Origin: Polytrichum commune
Taxonomy: Eukaryota; Streptophyta; Polytrichopsida; Polytrichales; Polytrichaceae
Direction of reading: 5' to 3'
DNA length: 64,000 nucleotides
NCBI GenBank assembly: GCA_950295325.1
Contig: OX485803.1
Location: 74,355,554-74,419,553, forward strand
The translations under genes and the position numbers were made by a program. How positions within the stretch are numbered: position 1 is the first letter of the stretch; each line of letters opens with the position of its first letter. The notes beneath the pieces were generated by a model. That model ran no database searches. It was not told where the DNA came from and saw only the letters and a program-made list of their open reading frames with translations. Of the stretch, positions 1 through 11,696 are shown piece by piece.

Positions 1-2160
1 CAGAAGGGAAGAATGACAACATGTATGGCTTGGGGCGGGACCCTTGCCTCCGTGAGGCTCATCATTCAAGGAAAGCACCTTGAGGTAAAGGAAATTATAA
101 CTTCACACTCTATCGTGTATAGTGTACACCCATAGTCCACATCAACAGCAGCATGCGCCTACTGCTTAGGTAGAGCAGGTTGGATCTTGAAATTGATTCT
201 TTGGCACACTTGTGCGAGACTCGTGTCTGACTGTAACCTATCTGGCTTCATAGAGGCATGAGGTCTTTCTTCACTGTCTTATGTCACTTTTGCAATTTTC
301 TCTGGTATGTGACAATTGGCCCCTGTCTTGCAGCTGACAGATGCAATCAAGCAGTATGTGGAGGAAAAAGTTGGGAATGCGGTGCATAACCATGGTCCCC
401 TTGTGAAGGAAGTAGATGTGCGCATGTCAGTTCGAGGTGCGGAGACAGGACGTGGTGCAAAGCTTCAGAGGTGTGAGGTAGGTCACCTTTGGAACATTCT
501 CTTGCAGATCAAATGGATGAATGCTTTTGGAGATTGTCAATCCATGCCCCTCTTGTCGGAGATGCCCAAATGTAGGAACCTGGAAATTTTTGATGTGAAA
601 GGAAAGACTTTCAGAATGCTACTGCGTGACAAGGATTACTTCCTCTTCACAAGACTCTTCGTGCTGGTAGATGGCTCGTTTGACTCTTTCAGCTGGAATA
701 CCTGAGTGAATTTAGAACATATCTGTGGCACCATTGATGATGTAATGTTGCAATTGCTGAGGTGGAGGTTGGATGTTTCTTATTTCCTCCCTCTGTAGTG
801 ACCACCTGTGTGTTTTAGATTGTTTTGAAACAATGCTCACTTATATTTGGAATAGTGTGGCTCTGTTTAGGTGATAACTTGAATTCCTTGCATTTGGGCC
901 AAGCTCACATTGTGTTCTTTGACAGGTTACATTGTTCACAAAGAAGCATGGAGTTGTTCGTGCAGAAGAGGAGGCTGACAGCATGTATGCTAGCATTGAT
1001 AGAGTGTCCGATGTCATCTCTAGAAAGCTTCGCAAGATCAAAGAGAAGGATGGAGGCCATGGGCGGACTGCAAAGATGCGCAACGCACCTCGTATAGGAG
1101 AGCTTCTGTCTGATGAAGTTGTGGATCTCCAACCCATCCTTGAGAAGGAGGTTGATGACTTGCCTGATGAGGTTTGTTCTCGCAGTCCTCCCTTCATTAC
1201 CTTCCATCATCTTGTCTGCAGGCATTGTCACTGTTATCTTGATGTGATGAGGTGAGCATACAATCCTGGCAGTCATACAAGAGTGGGGTGCTTAAAAACA
1301 AATATTAACGGGCTGGTGTCAGAACTCCTAGTCTCTGGTAGAAACTTCTGCCTATAACCTGTAGTATGCTTATAGTATGGGCAGATCTGTTCAAGACTGC
1401 TATGTGTGATGAAGTCTACGAGTACAATAGTGGGTGTCAGATTTTATCACGGTAGTCTAGGTTGACAGTGTTGCCTATTCCAATTTGCTTTTGCTGCTTT
1501 TGATTCTCTGCACAGAATCTGATTTCGACTCTGAAAGTAATTTATATTATGCATGGTGGCTGTGTTTAGGTGGTGAGAACAAAGTACTTTGAGATGCGCC
1601 CCATGAAGCCTATTGAGGCTCTTGAGCACTTGGTGAATGTTGGCCATGATTTCTATGCCTTCCGTAATACTGACAGTGGTAAGTCCAGTGTTTTCCTCCT
1701 TGTGAATCACATTATGGGCCATTGTGATGAATGAGGACTTTGTGATAATGAGTTCAACTGGATGGATTGAGAAACAATGTATTGTACATAGAGGAGGATA
1801 TTAGGGTCAGTCTGCAGGGTTCTGAAATAGGTATACAATGAATTGCATTCACTAGAGTGCTCAAGCTTATCATGTAATCTGGATGGTAGGTCTTAAGACT
1901 TCAGTGTTAGCTATAATTTATTGTCTATTTTATAGTCTAGATTGGATGCAGGTCCTGATTGTTACAAGTCATTCCTTAGTTCTCAGCTCTTCAGGTCTGT
2001 GTCTTTGTTCCCCTTTTGTCCTCAACAATGACATGGTTAATTGGCAGGTGAAATCAACATTCTTTACAAGCGACACCATGGTGGGTATGGAATCATTGTG
2101 CCCCGAAATGATGAGTCTTGGGAAGCCCCCAATGGAGCATCAAAGAACAACAGTAGCTAG
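1..2160 (+). CDS. PSRP1: Plastid-specific ribosomal protein 1 (long-form ribosome hibernation factor), 3' part
   Basis: This is the C-terminal 231 residues of the plastid long-form hibernation-promoting factor (PSRP1/pY), which binds the decoding region of the 30S subunit and stabilises inactive 70S ribosomes. The exons are 1-84 (open at the window edge), 334-477, 926-1171, 1570-1678 and 2048-2160, all with GT-AG borders and consistent phase. The N-terminal RaiA-like domain is recognised by the pattern [14 protein letters not shown], then DVRMSVRG, then [15 protein letters not shown]. An acidic linker follows. The C-terminal dimerisation domain reads [36 protein letters not shown]. The transit peptide and first exon or exons lie upstream of the window. 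The short tail after [13 protein letters not shown] is normal for the family. No break is visible. Identity is secure at the family level. Confidence 0.93.
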
Positions 2161-4023
2161 AAGCTTGTCTCAGGGGTGGTCACAAGCCTGTATACTCCTT
2201 GCACTGGACAAGAAACCTGTTTGATATTTTTCTGTGATCTGATGGGAGTGAACTTTTAAGGTTGTACAGTCGCGCCCAGGTCCCACACAAGTAGCTGAAA
2301 GATTTCACATTCCAGATAAGCCATGTGCTCTTGTAATGATAGGCTGACCTATTCTCTTTGCAACATGTTGCAATTTGTATCGTATTCAGCAGACATTGCT
2401 CTTTGGAAAGAGTGACAGTTTTGAGTTCACCTCAGTAAGTACATTTCAGGCCATGTCTGTTGATGTGATCTTTGAAGCACTGCTGGTGTACCACTGTAAC
2501 ATAAGGTGGGTTTGGAGGGGTAGAATACCCCTGTTTTTGAACCTCACATATCCTTGTCTTTCTTGTGAATATTACTACTATAGCCCCTTAGCCCCATTCA
2601 AATGATTGGTTGGCAGTGTAGGCGAATTTACTCAAAATGCTTGACTCTAGGAATTAGAAAACAGGGAAGTGGAGGTGGGGCTAGAAGGCCTCTCTGCAAA
2701 GAATTCCAGACACGAAATCCATGCAGGAAGAATCTGAATACCTTATACCATCAAGGCCACCAGGACATGACACGTCATAAAGTGGTTTGTCTCTGTGAGT
2801 AATGGAGATGGGTCTTACGTGGCTCGTTTTCTTAAATGGGACCCCTAGATTTGATTGGTATGTGGTTTGGTGAGGATCAAAGCGCAAATATCATAAAGGC
2901 CACATGTTTAAAAGAGATTGAACTACGTTTTTGAAATATTAATAACTACTCTACACTCAATAGGGAACATAATTGGGAGGTCATATGTATTTAGGTAAGA
3001 CACCATCAAACATGCATTTCTGATAACCATGACTAAACTAGGGGTGGTCCGATTTTTGATCCAGATTTTGCAGATGTTTCATTGTAGATCTGCTCATGCA
3101 GCATGTGTTTTGTTTTGTAGATCTAATTGATAGAAGTTGGAGAACTTGAAAAACAAATCAAATAACACCCGCACACCTTATTGGTTAATGTATTGGTTGG
3201 AAGTCTTCATGAAGACTTGGGGGAAAACTTGAGATCTTGGACCCACCTTAATTCTACCTCAACAAAGAAAATTAGTGTGGCCCACACTAAATTTCCACCC
3301 ACACTAATAGGACTATTTTGTATACTTATTGCTACAAAACATGCAATTAGTGCAAGTGGATTAGGAACTCTAATAATCATGCCCATAGCCAAATTCCTCA
3401 CAATTTCTTGAGCTCATATGAAAGCCTTATTATCAATGTGAAAATTCTCCTCTTCACTAATTTATCATATAAATCCCTCCAATTACGTTGATTATTGAGT
3501 TTCAAATGATTGACAGATTTTTAGCAAATAGTTCAATCTCTTTTAAATGCATGTATTTTTGGTATCCGTTCTTAGATCAACCCCATTCAAATATATGTGC
3601 CTGTTTAAGAGGACAAATTGAATTAGACCCACTTACCTTACATCAAACCAGGTATTCAAAAATTGGCACACAGTGAATACAGGTCAACATTTCCTGGAAT
3701 CATCGGTATGATGTCCAAGGTGGCTCTAAAGATTGAGGAGAATATGAGAAATTGAGTAGACATTGAGCTGAAATTGTCAGATTTAATGATGTAATAATCT
3801 TGCATGCTGCAAAGTCCCGTCTGCTACATCAAACCACCAGAAATTTGGCACAAAGTCAATACGCTCATTTGACCTTTGGTTTGGGTTTATTTCAAAGGGC
3901 CAAAGCACTCTCAATGATTCTAGCTACTCTGTGCTAACTGTGTTACTCATCCCACCCGCCACTCCGGCTACCGATTGAGGGAAGAAAGGCACAAATATTT
4001 GTTGCAGAATCCGAATGTGAGGC
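2161..4023. other. Intergenic region between two convergent genes
   Basis: The first few hundred bases are probably PSRP1 3' UTR, followed by AT-rich DNA without a supportable gene. A diverged forward copy of dispersed repeat family A lies at about 3410-3620. The rest holds nothing I can assign. The dioxygenase gene converges on this stretch from the right. Confidence 0.6.
3410..3620 (+). repeat. Dispersed repeat family A, diverged forward copy
   Basis: It shares ordered blocks with the copies near 5870, 37850, 48115 and 58080: GCTCATATGAA, then a GTGAARATTCT-like block, then TTCAATCTCTTTTAAA and TTCTTAGATC. Divergence is high, so the ends are approximate. Confidence 0.6.
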
Positions 4024-7000
4024 TCAATAGCTCGACTTCATCTGTTGGCCTGACGAGGAACTCTTGTTCCCGGATCCTGTGTGCGTTGGCTCTGGTTGTA
4101 AGCCGTGAATAGGGTTGAGGATGTGGCTCACGCGACCGGACATATACTCGGACCACGTAAATGGCTTGTACAAGGCAGGTTGTGTTGCGCTCACGAATTC
4201 GGGAGCTGCTGTGATGGAGATTGTGGCTGGTGGGTACGCAGAATACACGAGCGAGAGACGGACTTTCTGTGTGTTGGGGCTCGCTCGGTGTTGTACAGCT
4301 TTGTAAACTCCATTGGTGAGTACCTGGACATCGAGCACAAATGATCAAGATGAATTTTCAAAGTCAGTCACAAAAGATGACTTCATTCAAGAATGTTCCA
4401 CGTTCCTCAATACAGCAAAATTCAACACGTCGTGGAGATACAATCAAATTCTAACCAAGTTAGAAATAGATGTGTTGTTTGTCATGATAGCAGGAAACCA
4501 CTGAACACGAGTGTCCTTAAAATATCTATTATTGCAATAGATAACTGCTGCGATTGCGATTCATTCATCTCTAGTTTATGTACAGGGGCTGGTGCTCGAG
4601 TAAGTATGCTAGGATTGTGTAGGCAAAAGCTATGAGGAGATTCTTCGACAACTTCAATGCTTGTGGGAAGCTAACAACTTGGTCAAACACTTGGTCAAAC
4701 TCCAAGATTTCTTGGACCATGATGTCGCTTAAGTTAATGTTGGCTTAGTTGATCATACTTAGGAGTCTTATCTCCCTTCTTGAGGTTATTGTCGGGGTTA
4801 TTTGGTCCCAATGCAAGGATCCTAGAGAGCCGCCCCTCTCCTTGTTTCTTGGGTCATGGTGGTTTTTATTGTATTCTGGTGATGAAATAAAATTGTTTCA
4901 TGTTTTAAAAACAAAAGCAAAAAATCAAAACATCTCTAAGTTGCTTGTGCACATCCATAGGTTAAATAAGGTGAGCGGGTCTAATTTACATTTATCTGAG
5001 TGGTGCATGTTAGGTGTAAATCTAAGAACAAACACCAAAAGACATCATGTGTTTTAGAGAGATGGGACTACGTGTTCATAAATGGGTTAACCACATTCTA
5101 GAATCAATAGTCGACATAATTGGGGTCGACCTATGTGACCGAGTTATGGCTCCCTGATCATCACCTTTGAAGATTCATATCGAATCAGGTCGAGCTCCAA
5201 ATTTCTCTGTGATTGAACCTGGCTTCTCCATCCTTATTCATGGATCAGCCAAAAGTCCAGAGTTTGTGAATCGTATGTTCATAGAGAACATGGGAAATGC
5301 AACCATTTAAGGCCTGTCTACATTTAGTTCCAGTTGTAAGTTTGTAGATGAATATATACCTGACAGACAGCTGCAACAATGACCACCAGGGCATCGTGCC
5401 TCGGCTGGACACTCACCCAACGACCCCCTTTGCGGACTTCCAGCCCAGCCACCTCACCGCCCTGATGGACGATGGTGATGAGGGAGTCATCGATGTGCGG
5501 AGGGAGGCCGATGTCCTGGCCCGGCTGCTCGCTCCTCGGGTAGTGGTTGATTCTCAACACCCCAGAATGCTCCGTCAAGTAGTCATGGAATTGGGCTGGG
5601 TTTTTAACCGTCTCCCGCAGGCTCTCAACCATGAGCCCCAGTATCTCCAACGCGACCTTGTGGGAAGCCTTGTTATACTTGTCAATGGTGGTTCTGTCTC
5701 GAAACGAAAAAGAAAAGAAAAACCTCACCCTTGTCAGTTTCATAACGTAGATGTGCCTCGGATAGATAATTTACTTCCTCTCTGCACCCACTTGCAAGAT
5801 ATGGAAACATGCAATCAAGTAGTTCAGGATGATGAGCAGATCCAAATAGTTCCTATATCCAGTTGCCTCATAGTTTTCGGAGCTCATATGAACATCTTAA
5901 TCATTATCAAAGTGAAGATTCTTGGTCATATGGGTTCCTCCAATCAAGTTGACTATTGAACCTAGAATGGTTGGCGTATTTTGAGCATGTAGTCCTATCT
6001 CTTTAAACACATGACTTTTTGATGCCAGTTCTTAAATCCACACCTAACCACATACCACTCAAATAGATGTGTCCAAATTATTGTTGTGTACTCAAAATTA
6101 TCCCATTAAGTATCACAAAGTTTATCAGTCAGCAATACTTCAGCTTTTGTTGGAGAGATTCATAATTTGTGTTGTTGTGATTTGAGTCCAGGCTCTAGGG
6201 TTTGGTTTCGCCTTGCTATGTAATCAACGAAATTAGGGCAGACAGCACCAGTCCATGAGTCTCTTCTGCCAACTTGATGGAGATTAACCTATCATGTCCC
6301 TGTTGTCTGTCAACTCCTGATAAACACAAGATCTGCACAGGAGTTTCTATTATATTTAATAGAAATATCTTTAGTAACTATTTCATGAACGCAGTACAAT
6401 ACATATTTGGACATCGTGCCAACTGGCAGATATGCTTTTCAAACAGAAAATCTTGAACACCTACAGACATTCCCATCCTTCATGGATTCTTCACATCTTA
6501 GGACCATGCTATCATCATTCAAAATCTAATATAGAAACATTCCTTTCCTGTAATATTGGCACATGCATCGAGAAACATCGCAGCAAAGTAATAAACTGAC
6601 TTAAATTCCTAGCACAAGTTAAATGTCAGCTGCTGGACTCTACTTCTCATCGAAAGGGCTTGATGACCCTGGTTTAACTCAGAATCTGAGGTTAAGGATG
6701 GTAAGTTGTGTTTTACAATGCCACATTTTAGAGTTTTCTAAATTATTGTCAGGATATGCTTAATTTGACCCAAGGCTAATTCAGAGAAGAGCGTTGTTAG
6801 CTTTGTACGTACCGAAAGTATTCAGGACTACGTTGTGGCCACAACTTGGTTGCGATTGCATCTGCATCCGAGTGTGGGTATCCAAATGTGATGGCTTCCG
6901 ATGAGATGGCATTATTGAATGCCTCTGCAATGACCGCCCCATTGCCATAGCCTGACAAACTCCCATGTGGCCGCGTCGCATTCACCCGGACTTCTAATGG

Positions 7001-7210
7001 CAGGGCAAACACAGCGCGACCCTGAGCTCTCGTTGCTTCAATTACCTCCTGGGAGATGCCATGGTTGATAAGCTGGAATGTGCCCCAGTTCTTGCACGCA
7101 TCTGCAACTTGAGCCACTATGTGCCGCCGGTCGCACTCATCAACAATTGTGCCTCGCAATGCAGCCAGGTCAATGACTGGTATTGATTCTGCACTGGCGC
7201 AAGTCTCCAT
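4024..7210 (-). CDS. 2-oxoglutarate/Fe(II)-dependent dioxygenase, gibberellin-oxidase-like (DOXC class)
   Basis: The gene encodes 343 residues in three exons: 7210-6813, 5693-5360 and 4323-4024. Joins are GT-AG and in phase (CG|A gives Arg133). The N-terminal DIOX_N region reads IPVIDLAAL, then WGTFQLINHGI. The double-stranded beta-helix carries the Fe ligands H199 and D201 (PPHIDDS) and H256 (AVQHRAS), and the 2-oxoglutarate-binding pair R266 and S268 (VRLS). Length and the triad are as expected for an active soluble enzyme that hydroxylates or oxidises a small hormone-type or specialised metabolite. The segments SGYG and LWPQRSPEYF resemble gibberellin oxidases, but the substrate cannot be read from the sequence. 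The start codon sits in CAGCCATGGA. Intron 1 (5694-6812) and intron 2 (4324-5359) each carry a copy of repeat family A in opposite orientations. Exon GC content is clearly higher than in the flanks. Confidence 0.9.
4570..4935 (+). repeat. Possible 3' end of a retroelement inside dioxygenase intron 2
   Basis: The stretch ends in several ATGAAATAAAATTG-like polyadenylation signals and then an A-rich tail near 4900-4930, beside a family A copy. No coding domain is visible, so this is only a suggestion. Confidence 0.25.
4960..5330 (-). repeat. Dispersed repeat family A, long reverse copy
   Basis: It matches the reverse copy at about 23200-23585 over some 365 bp. Shared blocks include GGTGCATG, a TAGGTGTAAATCTAAGAA-like block, TGTGACCGAGTTATGGCT, GAACCTGGCTTCTCCAT and GATCAGCCAAAA. 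It lies within intron 2 of the dioxygenase. Confidence 0.75.
5870..6090 (+). repeat. Dispersed repeat family A, forward copy
   Basis: Blocks AGTGAAGATTCTTGG, GACTATTGAACCTAGAATGG, TTTTGAGCATG and TCCACACCTAACCACATACC match the copies at 37850-38110 and 48115-48790. It lies within intron 1 of the dioxygenase. Confidence 0.8.
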
Positions 7211-9120
7211 GGCTGCACCGCTGAAATGATGCTCATAATGTAAATAAAGAGCTCAAATAGTGTGACCTAATTATCACAATAGAAGTACGTCTATGTTTCT
7301 GCTAGAATATAACGATTGAATGGAAGGATCGATCATTGAGCTGCAATGTCAATGTGAAACGATTACTTCACAGCCCCTGACACACTGTAGCTTTGGTCTA
7401 ATTTTCATCTACATTCCTGATCAAAGTCCACTGCAACATTTGAATGATAAATGGTCATAAGTGTGGCCAATTTTTGTACAAGCCAATTCTGGCTAAACGG
7501 ATAGAATGGGATCAACAGGCAGATCATGGAGGTAGAAATAATCTTGGATGAAGGAGGTCCTACAGATTGATGAACAATATGTGACATTTGCAACAGTAAT
7601 CAGTTACGACATTTGTCCCTTTTGAGGATATGGTATCAATCTGGACTGCAGACGTGCTTCTTACCATTCTGGAATTCGCTGGAGACTTTACTGGAATTTG
7701 ACACATATGCACATTTATAATATCTTATAAATCTTTCTTTATTGGTTTGATATGCATAATAATACATTTACAGTCAACGCTTCGTGCAATATAGCTGGGG
7801 CATAGCTTGTCACGTCAGTATCTCATGCTCCTCACATTGATGAGATGTCATCCTTCTCCTTTAGATCGACAGACAATCTGGGGATAATTCAAAAGGAAAA
7901 AATTCAGCAAACACACTCGTACCAACCAGTTCTTGCAGTTTTAAAAGGTCAGTGGTTCATCTTTTTAAGGTGATGACGTGGTGGCTGTGATCACTTGTCC
8001 CCTCACCCATGGATACAGACACAGTTCAGTCAGATAGTGCTTTATCATATAAGTATAGCTAGCAGTACTGTTAAAGGGCATCTCCGGCACTCACATTCCT
8101 TTGGCACCCACACGAACCTCGTGAGATCAGTGAACTTTTATAGCCTGTAACCTGTGGAACACCACCGACATCATGATCAGAGACATTTTTACGTTCGTGA
8201 TGCAGACTTTAAGCCAACATAGACTGAACCTGCTCAACCATATTGCACGGAATCCACTCATCAGAGCTGGTGATGCGGAAACGTGACACACCTATCTTCT
8301 CTTTCAAAATGTTTTCCAAAGAATTGCTTCACCAATTGTCTACCTCATCTGAGGTGTTGATAACTACACCATCTTCCAGGGCTGTCATACAATATCATCT
8401 CCCTGCAGGTCCATTAGGCATGTGATTGACGTTTATAGGTATATGTGCGAGAAATAACAGAGTTGGAGGTACAAATTTGGCACAAAGATCGCCCGTGCCC
8501 ATTACCTTACCTCCTGGAATTAAAGTTGCAGGAGCCCCCCACTCCAGCTCTGATCTGCAGCTGATCAACTACTTTGGGCAGCACAGAACGACCAGCGTTT
8601 TGGAGCCTAAATATGCAAATGAATGAAGCTGCTGTGTGGTGAGGATTAAGCGTGGCACCCAATAAATTTGAGAGCCCATACTTCTCCTTTGGAATCTGGG
8701 GAGAAGATATTTCAAAAAGCATTCCCAATCGAATGAGTGGAGACTGGCCCTCAGATAATTGGGTCCTCGGCCCCTGTGTATGACGAATTCATGTCCGTAT
8801 TGAGTGGGGGAACAAACTTCATTCCCAGGTGCTCTATACTGGTTGAAGTTAATATTCTCATTCCCCATCTTTCATGGCCTCACAAGTTACACCATCCTGA
8901 ACGTGTTACATTTTCGTTGGAGCTTTCGAGCTATATAGGGAACTGAATCTGGGCGGTCAGTCAACTACTATGGAGGGATACATATCCCTGGATCTAGGCG
9001 TTTATACAATCTAGGTCTCGTCATGTGATTCACGCGTCACATGTTGGCTTTCAAGTAGAAAAAAGTCACACCAGTATATACCTATAATCTATATCAGTGT
9101 GTGTACTAGAGCCCAACATT
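7211..9120. other. Upstream region of the dioxygenase; no supportable gene
   Basis: The first part must contain the dioxygenase promoter and 5' UTR, but no convincing core promoter stands out. From about 8150 to 8870 the minus strand has longish open stretches broken by stops, which look like an old coding region of unknown family. Confidence 0.45.
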
Positions 9121-9167
9121 TTCCTTTAAATTGCACCCATACCCAGACCATGCCCATCAGCAGCGAC

Positions 9168-9235
9168 CTATGCCCACCCATGCCCACCCATGCCCACACA
9201 TAGCATGACATGTGCCCACCCATGCCCACCCATGC
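9168..9235. repeat. Short tandem repeats of the unit CCCACCCATG
   Basis: Several 10-bp units occur, partly interrupted by ACACATAGCATGACATGTG, and similar CCCAT-rich sequence begins near 9135. This is a simple microsatellite-like array. Confidence 0.7.
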
Positions 9236-9269
9236 TATTCAAATTGCGCCCATGTATTCAAAAATTGTG

Positions 9270-9560
9270 TAATGTGCATTACCCGCCTACACCAAGTCTT
9301 GGTTGGATCGGACAAATAAAAGGTCGTTCACTATCGTTCACTATCGTTGGCTTTAGCCCGGAGCGCTTCTTGGTTAGCGTATTCCCTGCATCCGAGAAGT
9401 TTGACTCCGATTTGGAGTTGGATGCAGGGATGCACAAAACCGAACGTGCTACGCGCGACATCATGGGGAATGTGGGGGCTCCTTTCAACTTCCACCACAA
9501 AGAGAATACTGAATTTAGCAGTGGTATCCCGATTCATTGGCAATGCTAAGCTCACCGCTG
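9270..9560 (-). pseudogene. hAT-family transposase C-terminal (dimerisation domain) remnant
   Basis: Read on the minus strand, one frame gives VARSVLCIPASNSKSESNFS, continuing with AGNTLTKKRS and PTIVND. This is the core of the hAT dimerisation domain, usually seen as ARRxLxIPASSxxSERxFS. Continuity upstream requires changing frame near WWKLKGAPTFP, and the conserved SER is read as SES. It is therefore a decayed fragment of about 95 codons. No terminal repeats were found around it. Downstream, a 12-bp stretch (CGTTCACTATCG) is duplicated. Confidence 0.75.
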
Positions 9561-10285
9561 CAATGATCTCACTACGGTGCTCTTACCCTCGAAAGCATCG
9601 AATGAGAGCTCATTCAATGACCCCTTCCAATATGCTTTGCTTTAGCCCATGCTCACACCAAGATCATGACAACTAGGACATCTTCATTTTACACTTCTCT
9701 GGATTTGGGCAGGCAATATACTGTATGTATATCATTCATCTCCTGTGTTCAATGCTACATATTTTAGGCCTTTGTCTATTATTACATACATCTCTTGTGT
9801 TGTATCCAAAGAGCTCTTTGGTTAAGATTGAATGCTATAACCACTGAATCATAGCAGCCGGTTGCAGTTGTGATGAATCGACTGGGTTGCAACGATCGAG
9901 CCCAGTGAATACATGATCCTTAAATCTCTCGTGAACAGATTCAGATGATTGGCGGGGCTTGCATGACCTTGACCTCAAAAGCATTTCAAACTTGAATAAG
10001 GAATTGGGGTGGGGTGCGCCATCCAAGATGGATTTTGCAAATCCGCTGAAGACGTACGGGAATTATATATTAAGCCTGATGAGCCATATGAAGAGACCCG
10101 ATTGACTGGAGCGCTCAGTTATAACCAGTCACTGGCGGCCTTTCAAGACGGAATGTCCACGCATGCATGATCTAATTGGCCTCCTCTGAAATATAAAGAC
10201 GAGAGAGAAGCCACCTGGTTTGCCATTGACTAATTCGACCCCAGCCACTTCCCCGAATTCCAAGATTCAGCAGCCCATCATCCTC

Positions 10286-10574
10286 GGGGCTCCCTAAATA
10301 CCCCCGACGAGCGTTGCAGCTGTCAGGCTCGGAGGCCAGGTTCGGTGGGGTTCATTTTTCTGGCCCTCCCCGTTTTGGCCCCTTGGGAATTTTTTTTGGT
10401 TTTTTTTTTGCTAAATTTGGGTCATGCGGCCCCAAATTACTCTAGGGAGCCCCTTATGAGATCAAATAAGGCCCCACCCAATTAAAAAAATAGGGGGAAT
10501 GTTTTATCCCAACCCTGCCACCCCCTCCCGAACCTAGCCTCCGAGCCACGCTCGATGGGGGTTTTTAGGCAGAT
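10286..10574. mobile_element. 289-bp Mutator-like MITE with 11-bp target duplication
   Basis: Imperfect terminal inverted repeats share the blocks CCTAAA-N-ACCCCC, CGAGCGT, GGCTCGGAGGC and AGGTTCGG. Left-end blocks run from 10292, and right-end blocks are inverted and end near 10569. The outermost five or six bases do not match. Perfect 11-bp direct repeats CCATCATCCTC flank it at 10275-10285 and 10575-10585, a length typical of Mutator-like elements. There is no coding capacity. The hAT element at 10588 is its immediate right neighbour. Confidence 0.75.
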
Positions 10575-10587
10575 CCATCATCCTCAG

Positions 10588-11688
10588 CAGGCCATAAATT
10601 TGACACCCTAGCCAAATTTCCAGGGGACACCCTGCTCCAATTTTTGGGTGTCCTCATAAATTTCTCTTAAATTTTTTATTTTTTGTCAAAATAGGTACAA
10701 TTTTGAAAAATATATAATATCATTTCAAAATTTCAATTAAAAATCAAAAAAATCACTACATATCATAACTTGCAATGCAAATCAAACCTACAAGCGGCGG
10801 CCTTTCATAGCACACCACTTTACCCATACTTGTTCAAAGTCCATGGCCTCTATGGGGATTTTTGCCATTGCAACTCTCATTTGTGCTTCCAAAGTCTCTA
10901 ATACCAAACTACACCGTAAAGTAGATTTAATATGATTTTGAGTAGAAAATCCTCTCTCACAAGAAGTTGTACTAGCAGGAATTACAAGAACAGCTTGCCA
11001 CAACTTTGTCATATGAGGATATCTTCCAACATAGTCCAAATTGGAAGAATAAACCATCCAAGCTTGGTGCATTTTAAGACCACCACATGAAATATGAAGT
11101 GTATCCAAAAAACCTCGAAGCTCTGATTTTAAACCACGCTCATCAAAAAGATTCCCTCCATTAGTGCAGAAGTGGTCAATGAAACTCTAAAGCCATAAAC
11201 GAGCATTTCGATGAAGAAGTGTCAAGTCTGTTGAAAAACAGACAGGGCTAAATAGCTTAGCTGCATTGAAGAGCTTCAAATCAGGAAATCGTTGCTGCAA
11301 TGATTCTATCACCTTAACCACATAGGCCTGTGCAATCACCTTGCACCCATGGAGGGTACCATCACCACCAAACTCACCAAACGTGTGATTTTTTTCTTCA
11401 CAAGTCACAGTACGTGTCAATTTCTAGAATGTGCGTGTCAATTGACGTGCATTTTTTTTTTGTGCAAGTTTTTGCGTGTCAAAAAAGAAAAACTTGCAAA
11501 AACTTTGTCAAACATATACGCTGATAGGCCCTACAAGTACAGGGGACACCCTGAATTTTTTTTGGGTGTAAAAAGGACACCCTTGTAGGATTTTTGGGTG
11601 TCCTCGGGGACACCCTGTTTGAGATTTGGGTGTCCTAGGACACTCTAGGAAGCAAAATACACCCCCAGGGTGTCAATTTTATGCCCTG
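10588..11688 (-). mobile_element. 1101-bp internally deleted hAT element with 8-bp target duplication
   Basis: Terminal inverted repeats begin CAGGCCATAAATTTGACACC on the left and, read inward, CAGGGCATAAAATTGACACC on the right (20 of the first 22 bases match). Perfect 8-bp direct repeats ATCCTCAG flank it at 10580-10587 and 11689-11696. CAG-type ends plus an 8-bp duplication are diagnostic of hAT. Subterminal GGGACACCCTG and GGGTGTCC motifs are repeated near both ends, most densely at 11535-11640. Only the C-terminal part of a transposase remains inside, so the copy is non-autonomous. It sits next to a Mutator-like MITE, and the two target duplications overlap. Confidence 0.93.
10788..11420 (-). 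pseudogene. hAT transposase, C-terminal part, with in-frame stop
   Basis: Minus-strand translation gives two blocks in the same frame, separated by a stop codon at 11187-11189. The upstream block contains QQRFPDLKLFNAAKLFSP. The downstream block contains YPHMTKLWQAVLVIPASTTS followed by CERGFSTQNHIKS, the hAT dimerisation domain (IPAS..CERGFS form, close to ZNF862-type hATs). The RNase H-like catalytic core and the BED finger are missing, removed by the internal deletion of the element that carries it. It cannot encode an active enzyme. Confidence 0.88.
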
Positions 11689-11696
11689 ATCCTCAG

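Noticed and set aside
316-705. 129-codon single-exon reading of the PSRP1 region
   Set aside because: It reads through the GT donor at 478; the family continues in exon 926-1171 with [15 protein letters not shown].
5348-5959. 203-codon plus-strand open frame
   Set aside because: It is antisense to exon 2 of the dioxygenase, which has conserved catalytic residues and splice borders; the plus frame shows no domain.
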